From Mesorhizobium sp. B2-7-1 (GTDB lineage Bacteria > Pseudomonadota > Alphaproteobacteria > Rhizobiales > Rhizobiaceae), in assembly GCF_006440735.1 (NCBI RefSeq), contig NZ_VFUA01000069.1, forward strand, positions 1 through 35,193: a stretch of DNA of 35,193 nucleotides, given 5' to 3'. Under the pieces are notes generated by a model. The model was not told the DNA's origin, ran no database searches, and saw nothing but the letters and a program-made list of their open reading frames with translations. The position numbers and the translations under genes were made by a program. Shown here in pieces: positions 18,613 to 26,272 of this stretch (its first letter is position 1; each line of letters opens with the position of its first letter).

Positions 18613-19333
18613 TCGCGAGCGCTTCGTCGTCCCGGCCCTGCGATCGCTGCTGCGGCAGCGCGATGGCGCCGATCTCGACATCATCGTCATCGACGACGGC
18701 TCGACGGACGGATCGGTCGAGGCGGTTCGCGCCATGATGGACAAGGACACCTGCATCCGCCTGTTCCGGCAAGCTCATATAGGGGTTGCCGGAGCCCGCA
18801 ATGCCGGGCTGCGGCAATTGCCGGCGGATGCCGGCTTCGTGTCCTTCCTCGATTCCGACGATATTTCGCTCGCCAACCGGTTCAAGGCCGACCTCGACCA
18901 TTTCGAAACGCATCCCGGCCTCGATCTGACCTACTCGCTGATGACGCTGGTCGACCGGATCGACGACGAGACGTTGGAGCCGGCCGCGAACAGCCGTATC
19001 ATGACGCTTCGCGGGCTCTCCTTGAGCACCGCCCTGTTCAGCCGGGCGCTTGTCGATCGCATCGGCTGGTTCGACGAGGAGTTCGAATTGTCCGAGGACA
19101 CAGACTATCTGCTGCGCGTCTTCGAAACGGGCCCCCGTTTCGAGCTTCTGGACAGCGTCGCGGTCTACTACCGGCGCCATGCGGGGAACGCCACCAGGGA
19201 GAATAACCGCAGGCTGCGCGACCATCTGCGGGCGATGCACAAATCGATGCGGCGGCGCAGGGCGGACCCTTCGCTGCGCGAGGCTCCGGGAATTTTCGAG
19301 TTCAAGAGCCCGCCTGACTGGCAGGTCATGTGA
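18581..19333 (+). CDS. Family 2 glycosyltransferase (copy A of a tandem pair)
   Basis: A 250-residue GT-A glycosyltransferase that transfers sugar from a nucleotide donor. Elements: LSVIMPVYNRE at the N-terminus, DIIVIDDGSTDGS at 33-45 for the nucleotide, FLDSDD at 89-94 for the metal, and SEDTDYLLRVFE for the acceptor/catalytic region. No membrane segment is visible, so it acts at the cytoplasmic side. It is highly similar along its whole length to the next gene, so the pair arose by tandem duplication. It overlaps the kinase-like gene by 32 nt. Donor and acceptor are unknown. Confidence 0.9.
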   Translation: MKLSVIMPVYNRERFVVPALRSLLRQRDGADLDIIVIDDGSTDGSVEAVRAMMDKDTCIRLFRQAHIGVAGARNAGLRQLPADAGFVSFLDSDDISLANRFKADLDHFETHPGLDLTYSLMTLVDRIDDETLEPAANSRIMTLRGLSLSTALFSRALVDRIGWFDEEFELSEDTDYLLRVFETGPRFELLDSVAVYYRRHAGNATRENNRRLRDHLRAMHKSMRRRRADPSLREAPGIFEFKSPPDWQVM

Positions 19334-19383
19334 TGAGCGCCGGGGGGCGGGACCAAATAAGACAGCCGGGGAGCCACGAATGA
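19333..19383 (+). other. 16-codon mini-ORF bridging two glycosyltransferase genes
   Basis: The ATG overlaps the stop of copy A (TGATG) and the stop overlaps the start of copy B (ATGA). It would encode MSAGGRDQIRQPGSHE. Its first bases, CATGTGATGAGCGC with the preceding codons, are identical to the junction at 20127-20140, where they begin the third glycosyltransferase gene. It is therefore probably the leftover start of that gene, kept by the duplication, and may serve translational coupling. Confidence 0.55.
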
Positions 19384-20132
19384 GGCTCTCCGTGATCATG
19401 CCGGTCCACAATCGCGAGACTTATGTAGGCGCAGCACTTCGCTCGCTGCTCAGGCAGCGCGACGCCGCCGATCTCGATATCATCGTCATCGATGACGGCT
19501 CGACCGACGGTTCGGCCGATGCGGTGCGCACGATGATGGACGAAGCACCTCACATCCGGCTGTTCCAGCAGGAAAACATGGGCGTGACCCGGGCGCGCAA
19601 CAGCGGGCTCGGGCGGCTCAAGCCGGAAACGGAACTGGTGTCCTTTCTCGATTCGGACGACATCTCGCCGGCCGGGCGCTTCGCGACGGATCTCGATTTT
19701 TTCAGACGGGATCCCTCGCTCGAGCTCACCTATTCCAGGATGATGCTGGTCGACCGGATCGACGACGAGACGCTCGAGCCAACCCGCGACAGCAACACGA
19801 TCAGCGTTCGCGGCATCCATCTCTCTGCCGCGATCTTCTCGCGTGGCCTGGTCGACCGGATCGGCGGTTTCGACGAGGACTTCGTCCAGGCCGAGGATAC
19901 GGACTTCCTGTTGCGCAGCTTCGAGGCCGGCCCCCGATACGCGCTGCCGGACACGCTGGCGCTTTATTACCGTCGGCATGCCGGCAACATGACGAAGCGG
20001 GATGACGTGCAGTCGCGCGAGTTCATGCGCGCCATCTACAAATCGATGAAGCGCCGCAGGGCCGACCCGTCGCTCAAGCCCATCGAAGGCATCTTCGAAC
20101 TGAAGAAACTCGCGGACTGGCGGTTCATGTGA
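19380..20132 (+). CDS. Family 2 glycosyltransferase (copy B of a tandem pair)
   Basis: A 250-residue paralogue of the preceding enzyme, with the same motifs at the same positions: LSVIMPVHNRE, DIIVIDDGSTDGS, FLDSDD and AEDTDFLLRSFE. Differences are spread through the sequence, most visibly at 55-85 and 210-250, so the copies have diverged and may use different acceptors. GGGGAG precedes the ATG at 19380; an in-frame opening further upstream belongs to another frame of copy A and is not used. The stop overlaps the next start by one base (TGATG). Confidence 0.9.
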   Translation: MRLSVIMPVHNRETYVGAALRSLLRQRDAADLDIIVIDDGSTDGSADAVRTMMDEAPHIRLFQQENMGVTRARNSGLGRLKPETELVSFLDSDDISPAGRFATDLDFFRRDPSLELTYSRMMLVDRIDDETLEPTRDSNTISVRGIHLSAAIFSRGLVDRIGGFDEDFVQAEDTDFLLRSFEAGPRYALPDTLALYYRRHAGNMTKRDDVQSREFMRAIYKSMKRRRADPSLKPIEGIFELKKLADWRFM

Positions 20133-20809
20133 TGAGCGCATACAGCGTCGTCATTCCGGCCTACAACGCCAGCGCCACGATCGCCGAGACGCTGCGATCG
20201 GTGGCGGCGCAGACGCTGCGGCCCGAACTGGTCGTGGTGGTCGATGACGGCTCGACCGACGATCTTGCCGCGGCGAGCGGCGGTATCGACCTGCCGCTCA
20301 GGCTTTTGCGCCAGGACAATGCCGGGCCGGGCAGCGCGACCACCCGCGGCATCGCCGCGCTGTCGACGCCCTTCATCGCCACGCTCGACGCCGACGACCT
20401 TTGGCTGCCCGGAAAGATCGCCGCGCAGCTTGCCCATCTCGAACGGCTTCCCGGGACATCCGGGGTCTTCACGCATATGCGCAGTTTCCGCGACGGAGAG
20501 CCCGGTGCGATGGCCCCGACCGCAACGCCCGGCTGGTCGCGCTCGACGATGCTGATGCGCCGGGCGGCCGTGGAGAGCGTCGGCCCGATGGTCGACCCGC
20601 CGGGCGGCCGTGGCGAGATGATCGACTGGATCGCCCGCGCGCGGGAAAGCGGTTTTGTCCTCGACATGATGCCTGACGTGCTGGCGCTGCGGCGCATCCG
20701 GCCGGGAAGCCTGTCCTACGGGCGCGACACGGCGCGCGACCGCGGCTACCTGGAAGTGGCACGGCTCGCCATGCTGCGGCGGGCGCAAAGCAAGGCCGGC
20801 TCCAGCTGA
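20132..20809 (+). CDS. Family 2 glycosyltransferase (third, divergent)
   Basis: A 225-residue GT-A glycosyltransferase with YSVVIPAYNASATI at the N-terminus, VVVVDDGSTDDL for nucleotide binding and TLDADDLWLPGK as the metal motif. It is shorter than the pair before it and only distantly related. ATG 20132 overlaps the previous stop; a GTG three bases earlier is possible. The last two bases of the stop are shared with the next gene's start region (TGATGG). It is one of three transferases, suggesting at least a trisaccharide or several acceptor sites. Confidence 0.88.
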   Translation: MSAYSVVIPAYNASATIAETLRSVAAQTLRPELVVVVDDGSTDDLAAASGGIDLPLRLLRQDNAGPGSATTRGIAALSTPFIATLDADDLWLPGKIAAQLAHLERLPGTSGVFTHMRSFRDGEPGAMAPTATPGWSRSTMLMRRAAVESVGPMVDPPGGRGEMIDWIARARESGFVLDMMPDVLALRRIRPGSLSYGRDTARDRGYLEVARLAMLRRAQSKAGSS

Positions 20810-22272
20810 TGGCCAGGATCCGTCGCATCGGCAGGCGTTTTCCCGACTATGGCTGGTCCTGGCCGACCGGCTCGCTCGACCAGTTGCTCAAGGCCGCACT
20901 TCTGCCCGACGAAGAGGCGGCGCGCCTTTGCGCCGAAGGCTGGCTGGACGAGAACGACATCGACCATGTCTCCTTCCGGGAACACCGCCTGCTTGCCGCG
21001 ATTTCCGATCGGTTCGGACGCAAGCTTGCCGGCCACGCCGCCTATCCGCGCCTGGTTGGCCTGCAGAAGATGCTGTGGACCAAGTCGCGCATGGCCATGC
21101 GCGAGGCCGAGCCGGCATTGAAGGCGATGGTCGATGCCGGTTGCACGGTGATGTTGATCAAGGGCGCCAGCCGCATCGCGCTCGACGCCGCCGCGCAACG
21201 CGGACGCGTGGCGCATGACATCGACATACTGGTGCGGCCGCATGATATGCAGCCGGCTTTCGATGTGCTGCGCGACCGCGGCTGGCAGATCGCCACCGGT
21301 GTTTCCCCGCAATATCTGCGCACAAGGCTGGCATCGCTGCGCTCGATGAATTTCTTCAAGGGCAATTACGGCGACATCGACCTGCATCAGCTGGCCTATG
21401 ACGGCTCGCAGCAGGACGCCGAAGACGACCTCGCGATCTGGCGCCGCGCGATTGCCGCCAAATTCAGCGATGTCGGCGTGGTCGTGCCCTCGCCCGCCGA
21501 CCGCATCGCGCTCGCCATCGCGCATGGCGGCCTCGACGCGCATACGCATAGCGACTGGCTGGTCGACTGCACTGTCGCCATCGAAGGCGGTGATGTCGAC
21601 TGGGCCATATTCCTCGATATCGTCGCCAGGCGCGGCCTCGCCGTCGCCGCGGCGGTGGCGCTTTCCTACCTTGCGCTGGAGATCGGCATCGCGGTGCCGG
21701 AGGCTGTCCTGGCCAAGGTGGTGGACATGGCAGACCGGCGCGGCGCGGCGCGCCTGTCGTCCGTCCTGCAGGCCAAGCCGCGCACCGATTTCGGCGCGCT
21801 GACCTGGCTGTCGCGGGGATTTGCAAAGCAGCTGCGCCTGCAGCGCAAGAAAGGCCGACTGAAGCAGACCGAGCCGGACATCGTGTGGCGCGGCAAGTCG
21901 ATGGCGGCGAACGCAGCCGGGAGGCCCGCGCCGTTCGTGCTTTCCCAGCCGCTGGATGAGCCGCAGGGCGACGTCAGCGAGATGATGCTCGATCTCATCG
22001 TGCGCATCGTCGTTCCGCCGGTCAGGCGTCGCATCGAGATGGAGATCAATGCGGGCGACCGGCACGTGGCCCGGCTGCGCTCGATGGCGATCAGCCGCTC
22101 CGGCGGCGAGCGGATGCTGCGCTTCCGCGGCAAGGTGAAGCTCGACCGGGCGGGGCGGACCCTGGTGCTGGAGGCGCGGCCGTCACGGCAGTTTCGCGTC
22201 TGGGACAACGAGCAGGCCGTCGCCACCTATGGCGCGCTGCCCTTCCAGCTCGTTTCGGCAAAATTCTCGTAG
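20809..22272 (+). CDS. Nucleotidyltransferase-fold family protein (NTP_transf_5-like)
   Basis: A 487-residue protein. Its central part resembles the uncharacterised nucleotidyltransferase family found in capsule and HPr-rel-A type clusters: VMLIKGASRIALDAA near 114-128, HDIDILVRP at 136-144 with the paired acidic residues of the polymerase-beta-like fold, and GDIDLHQLAYDG near 185. The C-terminal 150 residues (after about 330) are of unknown type and basic. In such clusters the enzyme may transfer a nucleotide to a sugar, lipid or peptide, but no activity is established. Start ATG overlaps the preceding stop by one base. It is the last gene of the six-gene operon. Confidence 0.8.
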   Translation: MARIRRIGRRFPDYGWSWPTGSLDQLLKAALLPDEEAARLCAEGWLDENDIDHVSFREHRLLAAISDRFGRKLAGHAAYPRLVGLQKMLWTKSRMAMREAEPALKAMVDAGCTVMLIKGASRIALDAAAQRGRVAHDIDILVRPHDMQPAFDVLRDRGWQIATGVSPQYLRTRLASLRSMNFFKGNYGDIDLHQLAYDGSQQDAEDDLAIWRRAIAAKFSDVGVVVPSPADRIALAIAHGGLDAHTHSDWLVDCTVAIEGGDVDWAIFLDIVARRGLAVAAAVALSYLALEIGIAVPEAVLAKVVDMADRRGAARLSSVLQAKPRTDFGALTWLSRGFAKQLRLQRKKGRLKQTEPDIVWRGKSMAANAAGRPAPFVLSQPLDEPQGDVSEMMLDLIVRIVVPPVRRRIEMEINAGDRHVARLRSMAISRSGGERMLRFRGKVKLDRAGRTLVLEARPSRQFRVWDNEQAVATYGALPFQLVSAKFS

Positions 22273-22290
22273 AGCGGCTGATAGGGCTTA

Positions 22291-23037
22291 TCAAACGCCA
22301 TAGCGTTCGGTGCGGATCGGCCCCGCCGGAACGCCGGCGCCGATCAGCGCATCGGCGGCGGCCGAGACGAATGCATTCGAGCCGCAGACATAGGCGAGCC
22401 TTGGCGCCTTCGGCAGGCGCTTGATGGCCTGCGCCATCATGCGGGCGTCGACGCGACGGGAATAATCGGACGGTCGCCTCGCCGGTTCGCGCGTCAGCGT
22501 CAGCACCAGATCGAACCCGTCGCGACGATCGTCGAGGCCGATCAGCTCGTCACGAAAAATCACCTCATCCCAGACCCGCGCCGAGAACACCAGCGCGACG
22601 GGCACCGCGTTGTTGCGCAGCGTGCGATGGCGCACCATCGCCATCAGCGGCACGACGCCCGATCCGCCGCCGACCAGAAGGATCGGCCCGCCGTCGCTCT
22701 CCTCCCAGATGAAATGGCCGCCCAGCGGGCCGCGCAGCTCGATCTCGTCGCCGACGGCCGCCACGTCGTGGAAGAAGGGCGAGACCTCGCCGTCGTCGAG
22801 CCGCTCGATCGCGAGCTCAACGCCGCCGCCTGTCTCCGACGCCGAAGCGATGGAATAGGAACGGCGCGCCTGATAGCCGTCCGGCGCCGTCAACCTGATG
22901 TCGACATGCTGCCCGGCCAGATGGGCGAAGGGCCGCGACGGCTGGAACCAGAAGCTGGTGACGCGCGGCGTGCGCTTTTCGATGCGGGTGATCGTGGCTG
23001 CCTGCCAGGGCGATTGCGGCGACGGCTCGGCGGTCAT
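22291..23037 (-). CDS. FAD/NAD(P)-binding ferredoxin reductase-type oxidoreductase
   Basis: A 248-residue member of the ferredoxin-NADP reductase superfamily. FAD binding is shown by RRSYSIAS at 58-65, the NAD(P) site by LLVGGGSGVVPLMAM near 120-134, and the C-terminal YVCGSNAFV completes the fold. There is no 2Fe-2S domain, so it needs a separate electron partner. The gene lies 24 nt downstream of the sulfite-oxidase-like gene on the same strand, so it probably exchanges electrons with that molybdoenzyme. Confidence 0.88.
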   Translation of the reverse strand: MTAEPSPQSPWQAATITRIEKRTPRVTSFWFQPSRPFAHLAGQHVDIRLTAPDGYQARRSYSIASASETGGGVELAIERLDDGEVSPFFHDVAAVGDEIELRGPLGGHFIWEESDGGPILLVGGGSGVVPLMAMVRHRTLRNNAVPVALVFSARVWDEVIFRDELIGLDDRRDGFDLVLTLTREPARRPSDYSRRVDARMMAQAIKRLPKAPRLAYVCGSNAFVSAAADALIGAGVPAGPIRTERYGV

Positions 23038-23061
23038 CGACTGCTGCTCACGGATCGCCCC

Positions 23062-23673
23062 TCACGGGTCACTGGAATAGCGCTGCTCGCGCCAGGGGTC
23101 GCCATACATGTGATAGCCGCGCAGCTCCCAGAAGCCCGGCTCGTCGCGCTCGGTGAACTGCAGCCCGTTCACCCATTTGGCCGATTTCCAGAAATAGAGA
23201 TGCGGCACCAGCAGCCGCGCCGGCCCGCCATGATCCGATGTGATCGGCTTGCCCTCGTAGAGCAGCGCCACCATCGCCTTGCCGGTGACGAGGTCCTTGG
23301 TCGGCACATTGGTGGAATAGCCGTCGAAGGACAGCGCCAGCGTGTAGGCGGTCGGCGGCTCGATGCCGGCGTCGGCGAGGATGTCGTCGATCATCACGCC
23401 TTGCCATGGCGTGTTGAACTTGGTCCAGGCCGTGACGCAATGGATGTCGCGCGTCATCTTGCTTTGCGGCAAGGCGTTGAATTCGGCCCAGTTCCATTTC
23501 TTGAGCGGTTTTGGCCCCTGCTTGAGTGTGAAGGACCAATCCTCGGTGCGCACCCGTGGGGTCGGCCCTGCCGAGAGCACGGGAAAACCCTGCTCCAGAT
23601 ACTGGCCGGGCGGAATCCGCGCGTCGGTGTCGGAAGGTGGACGCCTTCCGGAAAAGAAACCACGCGTGACCAT
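23062..23673 (-). CDS. Sulfite oxidase-like molybdopterin oxidoreductase (small form)
   Basis: A 203-residue protein consisting of the molybdopterin-binding domain of the sulfite oxidase family. The Mo-ligating Cys is Cys79 in DIHCVTAWTKFNTPWQGV. Further family segments are YSTNVPTKDL and DHGGPARLLVPHLYFWKSAKW. It lacks the heme domain, the dimerisation domain and any export signal, so it is probably a single-domain cytoplasmic enzyme. The adjacent flavoprotein is a plausible redox partner. The physiological substrate is unknown; sulfite is only one possibility. Confidence 0.88.
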   Translation of the reverse strand: MVTRGFFSGRRPPSDTDARIPPGQYLEQGFPVLSAGPTPRVRTEDWSFTLKQGPKPLKKWNWAEFNALPQSKMTRDIHCVTAWTKFNTPWQGVMIDDILADAGIEPPTAYTLALSFDGYSTNVPTKDLVTGKAMVALLYEGKPITSDHGGPARLLVPHLYFWKSAKWVNGLQFTERDEPGFWELRGYHMYGDPWREQRYSSDP

Positions 23674-23747
23674 CGAGACGCCTCCTGCACCGGCAGAAAC
23701 GATCGGCGCAGTGTTCTCGAAGATATCGCCATGGGCAACAGGAATCT

Positions 23748-23778
23748 CGGCGACCCGCCGAATAGCGGCGGGTCGCCG
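23748..23778 (-). terminator. Strong hairpin after the DegP gene
   Basis: A perfect 13-bp stem, CGGCGACCCGCCG with CGGCGGGTCGCCG, has the loop AATAG and lies 7 nt after the degP-like stop on the minus strand. The following minus-strand bases (AGATTCCTG) contain few T, so termination may be partial or Rho-dependent. Confidence 0.65.
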
Positions 23779-23785
23779 TGCATTG

Positions 23786-25324
23786 TCAGCCGGCGGCGAA
23801 GGGCACCGCTACGAATATCTGCGCATCACCGCGATCGATCAGCAACAGCACCGACTTCTTGCCGGACTTGCCTGCTTCGGCGATCGCCTGGTTGGCCTGC
23901 CTGGCGGTCTTCACCGGCATCTGGTCGACGCCGACGATGACATCGCCGGGCTGGATGCCGGCGACCGAAGCCGCCTTGTCCGGATTGACCCGCTCGACCA
24001 CCGCGCCGCGCTGGTTGGCGGCAAGATTGAGCTGGTCGCGGATATCGGGCGTGAGATCGGTCAGGCCGAGGCCGAGCGAGGGGACGCGCAGTCCCTGTCC
24101 GGCCGACGGGCTGCCGCCTTCATTGCCGTTCGACGCGGTCTTCTGATCGTCGCTGTTGCGGCCGACATCGGCGGAAATCTGCATCGCCTTGCCCTTGCGC
24201 CAGACATCGACGGTTTCCTTGGCGCCCGGCGACACGTCGGCGACGGCGCGCGACAGATCCTTCGGATCCTTGATCTCCTGGCCGCCGAAGCCGGTGATGA
24301 CGTCGCCGGTTTCAATACCAGCCTTGGCCGCCGGCGACCCGTCGTTGACCTGGGAAACCAGCGCGCCGGCCGGATGATCGAGGCCGATGGCGCTGGCGAC
24401 ATCCGGGGTGACCGGCTGGATCTGCACGCCGAGATAGCCGTATTCGATGTCGCCGCCCTTCATCAGCTTGGCGACGACCTTCTCAGCCTGGTCCGACGGG
24501 ATGGCGAAGCCGACGCCGACGCTGCCGCCATTGGGCGAATAGATGGCGGTGTTGATGCCGATGACATTGCCGTTGACGTCGACCAGCGGGCCGCCGGAAT
24601 TGCCGTGGTTGATCGGCGCGTCGATCTGGATGAAGTCGTCGAACGGCCCGCTATGCAGGTCACGGCCGCGCGCCGAGACGATGCCGGCGGTGACGGTGGT
24701 GCCGATGCCGAACGGATTGCCGATGGCCAGCACCTGGTCGCCGGTCATCAGCTTGTTGGAATCGCCCCATTTGACGGTCGGCAGAGGCTTGTCGGCCTTG
24801 ATCTTGAGCACCGCCAGGTCGTTCTTGGCGTCGTGGCCGACGAGCTTGGCGGGAAGCTCGGTGCCGTCGTCGAGCGTCACCTTGATCGAGCTTGCGCCGT
24901 CGATAACGTGATTGTTGGTGACGATGGTGCCGTCCGCACCGACGATGAAGCCGGAGCCAAGCGCCTCGGCGCGCTGCCCCTGCCGCTGCGGCGGCGCTTT
25001 CGGCATCGGCATGCCCTGGTCGCCGAAGAACTGCTGGAAGAACTGGTCGAAAGGCGCATTGCCGCCCATCGGCGAACCCTCGTCCTCGGGCTGCGCCTTC
25101 ATCACCGAAGTGATGGTGACGACGGCCGGCTTGGTCACGGCAATGATCGGCGCGAAGGAGCCGTTCGGGGCCGTGATGCCGGCGACGGGCGTCTGCGTGG
25201 TCGCGGCCACGGTGCTGAGGCCGGCATTGCTCTGGGCGAAGGAAACGACGACGGGCGAAATGATCAGCGCGGCGCCCAACAGGGCGGCGACGCGATGTCT
25301 GCGAAGAATGCTTGAGGGTGACAT
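23786..25324 (-). CDS. degP: Do-family periplasmic serine protease (DegP/HtrA)
   Basis: A 512-residue exported protease/chaperone that degrades misfolded envelope proteins. Signal peptide residues 1-31 end FA-Q. The trypsin-like domain has His139 in NNHVID, Asp169 in NDLAVL and Ser243 in GNSGGPLV. Two PDZ domains follow: the first from YGYLGVQIQPV with the GAGIETGDVITGF-like binding loop, the second with GDVIVGVDQMPV near the C-terminus. Before the catalytic core is a Gln/Pro/Met-rich linker (about 80-118) with FDQFFQQFFGDQG, the family's LA-type loop. I use ATG 25324 because the signal peptide begins there; reading further upstream adds an Arg-rich stretch unlike any signal. Whether it is DegP or a DegQ-type paralogue is not certain. 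Confidence 0.92.
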   Translation of the reverse strand: MSPSSILRRHRVAALLGAALIISPVVVSFAQSNAGLSTVAATTQTPVAGITAPNGSFAPIIAVTKPAVVTITSVMKAQPEDEGSPMGGNAPFDQFFQQFFGDQGMPMPKAPPQRQGQRAEALGSGFIVGADGTIVTNNHVIDGASSIKVTLDDGTELPAKLVGHDAKNDLAVLKIKADKPLPTVKWGDSNKLMTGDQVLAIGNPFGIGTTVTAGIVSARGRDLHSGPFDDFIQIDAPINHGNSGGPLVDVNGNVIGINTAIYSPNGGSVGVGFAIPSDQAEKVVAKLMKGGDIEYGYLGVQIQPVTPDVASAIGLDHPAGALVSQVNDGSPAAKAGIETGDVITGFGGQEIKDPKDLSRAVADVSPGAKETVDVWRKGKAMQISADVGRNSDDQKTASNGNEGGSPSAGQGLRVPSLGLGLTDLTPDIRDQLNLAANQRGAVVERVNPDKAASVAGIQPGDVIVGVDQMPVKTARQANQAIAEAGKSGKKSVLLLIDRGDAQIFVAVPFAAG

Positions 25325-25510
25325 GGTCGTTCTGTCCGGGCGAGCGTTGATCCGGCGTCGCGGGCGCTCCCACGGGATCGTCCGTCGACGTGCCGATGAC
25401 CGGATTTGCCTGTCTCGCCGTGCATGGCAGCCGGCCGTCTCGACAGACAAGCATCTAGGACGCCTAGTTGCCGTAATTAGGGTTTTGAGGCAACCTTACG
25501 AAGATTTAAT

Positions 25511-26272
25511 TCAGAGCGCGCTTACGAAGCGTTCCCGCCGGCGCAGATAAGACGAGCCAATTTCGCGCATCCTGGCGCGGTCGAAACTTGGGCCGTGGCC
25601 GCCATGGCCGATGCGGATCGGCAGGTCGAGCAGGCGTTGCATGGTGCGGCAATAAGCGGTGCGATCGGAATCTTCCAGATCGTCGATCAGCATGCCGTCA
25701 TAGATGGCGTCGCCGGCGAAGAAGAGGCCGTCCGCCTCGTCGAACAGCGCGATCGAATCCGGCGAGTGTCCCGGCAGATGCAGCACGCGGAATTTCCGGT
25801 CGCCGAGATCGACGATATCGCCCTCGTCGAGCGCGCGGGTCAGCGGCGCGGGCGAGATGCGGTAGTCAGCCGCCTTCCAGTCCGGCGCCGGCAATTTCGT
25901 GACGGCGCCGTCGAGATTGTGGAACATGTAGGCGTAAGTGACGGCGTCATCCATGCCGTCGAACCGCGCCGCGCTCATCTTCGGCCCCATGCGCAGCGGG
26001 AATTCGTGCAGCGAGCCGACATGGTCGAGATGGATGTGGGTGGCGACGACGATGAGCGGCTTGCCGGCCGGCGTGTCGATCTGCGGCGCCAGCGGACAGA
26101 TGCCCATGCCGGTGTCGACCAGCAGGTCGGCGTCGCGGCCCTTCAGGTGCCACATGTTGGCGCGCACGAAATCATGCACGAAAGGCTCGGTCAGCATCGT
26201 CGTGCGTTCGTCGATAACTGCCTTGCCGAACCAGTCGCCCACCTCAAGCTCGGGCATCGCGCCGCCCGCCAT
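25511..26272 (-). CDS. Metallo-beta-lactamase-fold hydrolase
   Basis: A 253-residue protein with the full metal site of the fold: THIHLDH (His79, His81, Asp83, His84), LPGHSPDS, FAGDAIYDG and the final GHGGHGPSF. It is likely a cytoplasmic hydrolase of the glyoxalase II/lactonase type; the substrate cannot be read from sequence. The start overlaps the stop of the phosphofructokinase gene by one base, so the two are co-translated. This suggests a metabolic role tied to sugar phosphates, but that is only inference. Confidence 0.88.
   Translation of the reverse strand: MAGGAMPELEVGDWFGKAVIDERTTMLTEPFVHDFVRANMWHLKGRDADLLVDTGMGICPLAPQIDTPAGKPLIVVATHIHLDHVGSLHEFPLRMGPKMSAARFDGMDDAVTYAYMFHNLDGAVTKLPAPDWKAADYRISPAPLTRALDEGDIVDLGDRKFRVLHLPGHSPDSIALFDEADGLFFAGDAIYDGMLIDDLEDSDRTAYCRTMQRLLDLPIRIGHGGHGPSFDRARMREIGSSYLRRRERFVSAL

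Noticed and set aside
19050..19379. Longer version of glycosyltransferase copy B starting inside copy A
   Set aside because: The extension is an out-of-frame reading of copy A; the motif LSVIMPVHNRE at 19380 is the true N-terminus.
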